Below are positions 13,701 through 14,691 of a stretch of 14,691 bases of DNA, one piece after another. The notes under the pieces are model-generated. The model was not told the origin of the DNA. It was given only the letters and a program-made list of their open reading frames with translations, and did not search any database. Location of the stretch: positions 1 through 14,691 of the forward strand of contig VHBD01000023.1 of the NCBI GenBank assembly GCA_016872125.1, written 5' to 3'. The position numbers and the translations under genes were made by a program. Source of the DNA: Sphingomonadales bacterium (GTDB lineage Bacteria > Bacteroidota > Bacteroidia > UBA7662). Within the stretch, counting starts at the first letter, position 1; every line of letters begins with the position of its first letter.

Positions 13701-14691
13701 ATGTTCAAAAAACTACTCTTTTCCATGGCTTTTTGGGCCGCCATCCATGGTGCATCCATAGCCCAGACCGCTTTCAGCGAGGACTTTAACACAGTCGCAT
13801 CCACAACATCCGTTCCCTCCGGTTGGGTTTTGAGAAACATAGATGGGAGGCCCGGCGCAAGCAATGTTTCTACCTTGACTGGCAACAGTACCAATGCATG
13901 GACTTTTCCCGCGGTTTTCAGCAATTTAGGGAAATCGGCCGTGAGTGTTTCTTGGACCAATCCCGTGGGCATTGTGGATCGTTGGTTGATTTCTCCATCG
14001 ATATCCATTCCCGCCAGCGGTAACTATTACATGATTTACGAGGCTCAAAGCTTGGGGAATGCTTCATATCCCGAGGCCTATGAGCTAAGGATCAGCAACG
14101 GGGATACCGCCAGAGCATCCTTTCTAACCTCAGCCCCGTTGTTTTCGACCAACGGAGAAAACACTGCCTTAACGGTACGTGGTTTTTCCATGGCACCCTA
14201 CGCCGATCAAACCATTCGCTTTGCCTTTCGGAACATCTCCAACGACATGGTGGCCATGTTGGTGGATAATATTCGCATTACGATCCCTGCTGCTGACGCC
14301 GCCAAAATGGTTTCCCACACCGTTCCCTCCTTGGCCTTTACCAACGGTTCAGTGAATGTAGGTGGCTCTTTCAGGAATTTGGGACTTAACACCATTTCTT
14401 CGGCTACCCTCAACTACCAAGTGAATAACGGCCCTACCACCAGTCAGGCTTACAGCGGTTCGCTGAGCTCCTTCAATGCAGACGCCTTCACCTTCACCAG
14501 CACCTACACGCCAACTACCGCCGGCGCCTACTCCATCAAGGTTTGGGTTTCCGGACTGAATGGAGGAAATATCAATTCCGATACCTTGACCGCTACTTTA
14601 TCCGTTGTGGACCCAGCCCCTCCTGTTCAATCCAATTTGGTCATCTACGAGCATTTCACAAACGCATCCTGCGGGCCTTGTGCCACTTATA
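13701..14691 (+). CDS. Secreted protein: adhesin-like beta domain, Ig-like domain and the start of a thioredoxin-like CGPC region (partial)
   Basis: An open frame from ATG 13701 runs without a stop to the window end (330 residues seen). Residues 1-22 are a signal peptide (MFKKLLFSMAFWAAIHGASI, then AQ). Residues about 25-195 fit the cleaved-adhesin / choice-of-anchor J beta-sandwich: FSEDFN, VPSGW, DRWLISPSISIPASG, YELRIS, and DQTIRFAFRNISNDMVAMLV before DNIRIT. Residues about 203-303 look like an Ig-like extracellular domain (GGSFRNLG, TAGAYSIKVW). The visible end, IYEHFTNASCGPCATY (315-330), resembles the start of Omp28-type or thioredoxin-like domains, with Cys324 and Cys327 as a possible redox pair. 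Many Bacteroidota proteins built this way are exported by Sec and then the type IX system, whose C-terminal signal would lie beyond the window. It stands alone, divergent from miaB. Domain calls are from memory of patterns; function is unknown. Confidence 0.85.
   Translation, partial: MFKKLLFSMAFWAAIHGASIAQTAFSEDFNTVASTTSVPSGWVLRNIDGRPGASNVSTLTGNSTNAWTFPAVFSNLGKSAVSVSWTNPVGIVDRWLISPSISIPASGNYYMIYEAQSLGNASYPEAYELRISNGDTARASFLTSAPLFSTNGENTALTVRGFSMAPYADQTIRFAFRNISNDMVAMLVDNIRITIPAADAAKMVSHTVPSLAFTNGSVNVGGSFRNLGLNTISSATLNYQVNNGPTTSQAYSGSLSSFNADAFTFTSTYTPTTAGAYSIKVWVSGLNGGNINSDTLTATLSVVDPAPPVQSNLVIYEHFTNASCGPCATY

Noticed and set aside
13625..14008. Open frame of 127 codons on the minus strand opposite the secreted-protein gene
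   Set aside because: It lies over the signal peptide and adhesin domain, which are convincing on the plus strand, and has no recognisable feature of its own.
1..14691. tRNA or rRNA genes, CRISPR array, insertion sequence, prophage or toxin-antitoxin genes
   Set aside because: No such structure, transposase-like frame or repeat-spacer pattern was seen; nearly all DNA is accounted for by conserved genes.

Overview
The window looks like chromosomal DNA from a member of the Bacteroidota. Four things point there: a succinate dehydrogenase with one five-helix cytochrome subunit in the order sdhC-sdhA-sdhB; the linkage of miaB, a sigma-54 activator, an LptE-like lipoprotein, a TPR protein, secG and groESL; A/T-rich leaders mostly without Shine-Dalgarno sequences; and several matches to the Bacteroidota -7 promoter element TAnnTTTG. 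The window is almost fully coding. I see no tRNA, rRNA, insertion sequence, prophage or CRISPR array. The genus cannot be told from this stretch.

Left end (1-1787, plus strand): the C-terminal part of adenylosuccinate lyase (purB), cut by the window edge, overlaps by 26 bp a conserved protein of unknown function. That gene meets riboflavin synthase tail to tail, with an 11-bp overlap of the coding ends.

Middle left (1777-5956, minus strand): reading leftwards, sdhC, sdhA, sdhB and ribE form a probable operon for respiratory complex II plus riboflavin synthase. Riboflavin is the precursor of the FAD carried by SdhA, so the grouping makes metabolic sense. A perfect TAnnTTTG element lies 25 bp before sdhC, and a strong intrinsic terminator at 6034-6062 separates this unit from groL.

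Middle right (6076-13514, minus strand): reading leftwards, miaB (tRNA thiomethylation), a SAM methyltransferase, a sigma-54 activator without a sensory domain, an lptE-like outer-membrane assembly lipoprotein, a TPR-containing protein, secG, groES and groL. From miaB to the TPR gene the genes overlap or nearly touch. secG and groESL each have their own upstream noncoding stretch. The theme is envelope protein and LPS export plus protein folding.

Right end (13515-14691): a 186-bp divergent spacer with three small inverted repeats precedes a plus-strand secreted protein that runs off the window. It has a signal peptide, an adhesin-like beta domain, an Ig-like domain and the beginning of a thioredoxin-like region with a CGPC motif.

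Most of this is well-known housekeeping content and I found no clear new multi-gene system. The best candidates for something undescribed are in noncoding DNA, chiefly a triple 21-bp-phased direct repeat upstream of groES, with a short SD-led reading frame just after it. The ribE-sdh linkage and the CGPC-containing secreted protein are also worth a look.
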